Position numbers and translations under genes: made by a program. A model generated the notes under the pieces. It was not told the origin of the DNA. It saw only the letters and a list, made by a program, of their open reading frames with translations, and made no database searches. 32,280 nt of DNA from Verrucomicrobiota bacterium (GTDB lineage: Bacteria; Verrucomicrobiota; Kiritimatiellia; SS1-B-03-39; UBA6053): contig JAFIGD010000054.1 in NCBI GenBank assembly GCA_020831625.1, positions 1 through 32,280 of the forward strand, in the 5' to 3' direction. This document shows, in pieces, positions 32,207 to 32,280 of this stretch; position 1 is the stretch's first letter; every line of letters begins with the position of its first letter.

Positions 32207-32280
32207 CAGTTCGAAATCCCCAAAGCATCCGGCGGGGTGCGTTTGCTGGGAATCCCAACGGTCGTGGACCGGGAGCGCCC
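32207..32280 (+). mobile_element. Fragment of a group II intron reverse transcriptase
   Basis: The plus-strand frame starting at 32207 reads QFEIPKASGGVRLLGIPTVV followed by DRER at the window end. IPK-x-GG-x-R-LGIPTV-x-DR is a signature of group II intron-encoded reverse transcriptases (RT domain, early blocks). Upstream codons (AVFALW) do not match the family, and PIN-gene upstream sequence begins about 60 bp earlier, so the element looks truncated at its 5' side. Whether it continues to the right cannot be seen. Confidence 0.65.

Overview
The window is dense, GC-rich bacterial chromosomal DNA. Gene content (hflKC, a cofactor operon, two large sensor kinases, a sulfatase without a signal peptide, a SWIM-SNF2 helicase, DUF2851) and several families of short palindromic intergenic repeats suggest a member of the PVC group, perhaps Kiritimatiellota or another Verrucomicrobiota lineage. 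This is inference from general style; there is no rRNA or marker gene to settle it.

Left part (1-10.8 kb) is metabolic. A Tat-exported protein runs off the left edge. A siroheme nitrite/sulfite reductase is translationally coupled to a SelW-like (Rdx) thiol protein. moaA stands alone on the minus strand. A tight plus-strand operon, MOSC - moeA - moaC - mobA - moaD - moaE/moeB/rhodanese fusion - MEKHLA protein, carries nearly all of molybdenum cofactor synthesis. Six of its seven genes overlap or nearly touch, mostly through ATGA junctions. Between moaA and this operon lies a graveyard of toxin-antitoxin-type genes (a VapC tail and a cut-off MNT nucleotidyltransferase). asd follows with its own good promoter.

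Middle part (10.8-21.1 kb): hflK-hflC on the minus strand; a small PAS-like protein with two CxxC pairs and a strong terminator; a CHASE-PAS-PAS hybrid histidine kinase followed five bases later by a REC-histidine kinase. This signalling block is flanked by 70-bp direct repeats (69/70 identical). The right copy is the 3' end of an Rsm22-like methyltransferase gene, and the left copy is an orphan with its own stop codon next to hflK. Behind the methyltransferase on the same strand are a family-4-type glycosyltransferase and a coiled-coil partner.

Right part (21.1-32.3 kb): a palindromic repeat cluster, a DUF2851 gene, a VapC tail, an IclR-like regulator whose start codon lies inside a perfect 20-bp palindrome and whose end overlaps a cytoplasmic sulfatase, a collapsed second copy of part of the DUF2851 gene, a glycosyltransferase-sulfotransferase fusion, a convergent polysaccharide pyruvyl transferase-like gene, a SWIM-SNF2 helicase, an intact PIN toxin/antitoxin-like pair, and at the very edge a group II intron reverse transcriptase fragment.

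Themes: (1) a compact Moco factory with an unusual three-domain fusion; (2) surface-glycan genes that add and remove sulfate or pyruvate; (3) two gene blocks each bracketed by direct copies of neighbouring gene ends, which points to past insertion or duplication events; (4) repeated decay of PIN/MNT-type genes. No tRNA, rRNA, complete insertion sequence or CRISPR array was seen.
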